Below are positions 61,995 through 64,000 of a stretch of 64,000 bases of DNA, one piece after another (within the stretch, counting starts at the first letter, position 1; every line of letters begins with the position of its first letter). The notes under the pieces were generated by a model, which was not told the origin of the DNA, did no database searches, and was given only the letters and a program-made list of their open reading frames with translations. The DNA is from Vigna angularis (Eukaryota; Streptophyta; Magnoliopsida; Fabales; Fabaceae): contig NC_068972.1 of the NCBI RefSeq assembly GCF_016808095.1, positions 10,472,001 through 10,536,000 on the forward strand. The letters are read 5' to 3'. A program made the position numbers and the translations under genes.

Positions 61995-63450
61995 GGATTT
62001 TGATTAAGTTAAAAACCCTATATCATACATATTTGGCTTTGCGTAGCTGCACCTCCTTCACATGTGGGGTGCAAGAAGAAAAGCATGGGGTGAAAGAAGA
62101 AGCCCCCGCATATGAATGGGAAAACGGAAGTATTTGTACCAAGACACCTGCCACTAGTCTATAAGAAATTATTAATTTTTAATTTGATAAAATTTATTTA
62201 AACTGATAAATTTATTAAATAAATAATTAATAATTTAGATTACTTTTTAATAACTTTAAATACAGTGTTGCAATTACATCAATTGAGTTCATAAAATAAA
62301 TTAATAATAAAAAATTACATAAAAATAACCTAAATATACTAAACAAGATACGTAACTTTTTTTTTAAAAAAAAAAGTTAAGCGGGAATAAGCATGTAAGT
62401 CTACTGAGCGGTCTAATTAAATCTAAGAAATTTTATCACTTTTATTACACAACCACTACTAATAGGGTATATGCCACAATTATTTTCGATGTTAAATTAT
62501 GGTTAATAAACCATAATATAGGAAATAATTAATAAATAATAAGTCCTTTAGAATATAGTTTTAAACAGGCGTATAGTTTCACCGTGCTTAAATTGTACAT
62601 TTTGAAAGGATTCATATATTAATCTTGTTTTCATAGGATTGTGCAGTTTATTTGAATCGTATAAGGATTAACCATTTATTTTCGGATAAGAAAATATCCC
62701 TTCAACAAGATCTTTCTGTTTAAACTATTTTTTAAATATTTTGGTAAACTTAGTGATCATATTCCATTGCTCATTAGACGAATACTTTGATAATAGTTTC
62801 AGGTTTTTTTTAAGTATTATTTTTTCTTATAATTGTTTTCTCAGTTTTTGATCATGTGGTAAGATAAATTCTGTGTATCTCTATTTTTTATACAATAAGT
62901 TAAATTTTCTTATTTATTTAATATTAATCTTTTTTAGAATAAAGATTGCATAATAAACAATATTCATTAAAAAATTTAAATTTGTTGGTGTAATTAAACT
63001 TGTTAATTTGCATATTGTTCTTTTCATTTGACAGATGACTTAAACTTTTAACAATTGTCAAATTTTTAAAAGTCACACTAAAATTTATATAAAGGTCATA
63101 GATAAATAGGTAAGAATCGGTCAAAAACCTATTATGAATTATTTTTTTTTATCTCAAACAAATATGGTTGTTAAAAGTTGATCACTAATTCAGTCTTATG
63201 TTCTCTCGTTCCCAATCCCATTTAATTAAGTTTAATGAAACAATTTTAAAACAGATAAACTATTTCGAATTTATTTGTGTAAATTATTATCCATTACGAT
63301 TCGCAAACATAAATATATGGAAATATATAACTTATAAGATTGTTTATCAAACAGTACAATATAATTTACTTATTTTAACCAACATTTATATGGGTAACTT
63401 GTTTATGAAACATAATTTATTTATTACAGTTTAATTTAAGGCAATAGAAG
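61995..63450. other. AT-rich 3' flank of the leghemoglobin gene
   Basis: No supported gene. A 72-codon frame at 61946-62164 overlaps the transposon end and is rejected. The leghemoglobin 3' UTR should occupy the last 100-300 bp before 63451. Confidence 0.6.
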
Positions 63451-63999
<549 letters not shown>

Positions 64000-64000
64000 A

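Overview
This window is plant nuclear DNA: AT-rich, with GT-AG introns, long (TA)n tracts, CACTA and Mutator-type transposons, and plant gene families. A leghemoglobin gene at the right edge places it in a nodulating legume; its C-terminus and the B-to-E helix region resemble Phaseoleae leghemoglobins (Vigna/Phaseolus type), which is inference from remembered families, not a search.

Layout. 189-6280 is a Mutator-like element (MULE) with 366-bp, nearly identical terminal inverted repeats. Inside, a broken MURA-type transposase gene (+) faces a small, apparently intact GRF zinc-finger/transmembrane gene (-), with a 60-bp minisatellite between them. 6917-7812 is a non-autonomous element with internal CpG palindromes. 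Two intronless histone H2B genes follow (8119-8529 and 13750-14160), each with the same ACGTCA/CCAAT/TATA promoter geometry. Two further promoter-like relics without a gene lie between them. 20862-22472 is a second MULE with a perfect 9-bp target duplication and a possible captured gene fragment. 23183-23377 looks like a small solo LTR. 24113-29237 is a CACTA element (TTA target duplication) that keeps a TNP1-like/Ulp1-protease gene but has lost almost all of its TNP2 transposase.

29241-39500 is AT-rich intergenic sequence with microsatellites, a degenerate GTCAA-rich tandem array and LTR-like debris. Three host genes follow: a seven-coding-exon RING E3 ligase (40244-45546, +), converging on a 1383-aa NT-C2/coiled-coil protein (53605-47104, -) whose third exon has been partly triplicated inside the following intron, and a small unrecognised coiled-coil protein (56250-55565, -). 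Just upstream of the last gene a third MULE (56599-58185, perfect 9-bp duplication) is inserted. A fourth, related to 6917-7812, is at 60796-61985 (perfect 9-bp duplication). Exons 2-4 of the leghemoglobin gene (63979-63451, -) end the window; exon 1 lies beyond it.

The most unusual points are the convergent two-gene organisation of the first MULE (MuDR-like, but with a GRF zinc-finger membrane protein in the mudrB position) and the fact that four unrelated transposon families here each carry internal arrays of short CpG-rich palindromes. Exon boundaries were read by eye from splice consensus and reading frame; no alignment or database search was run.
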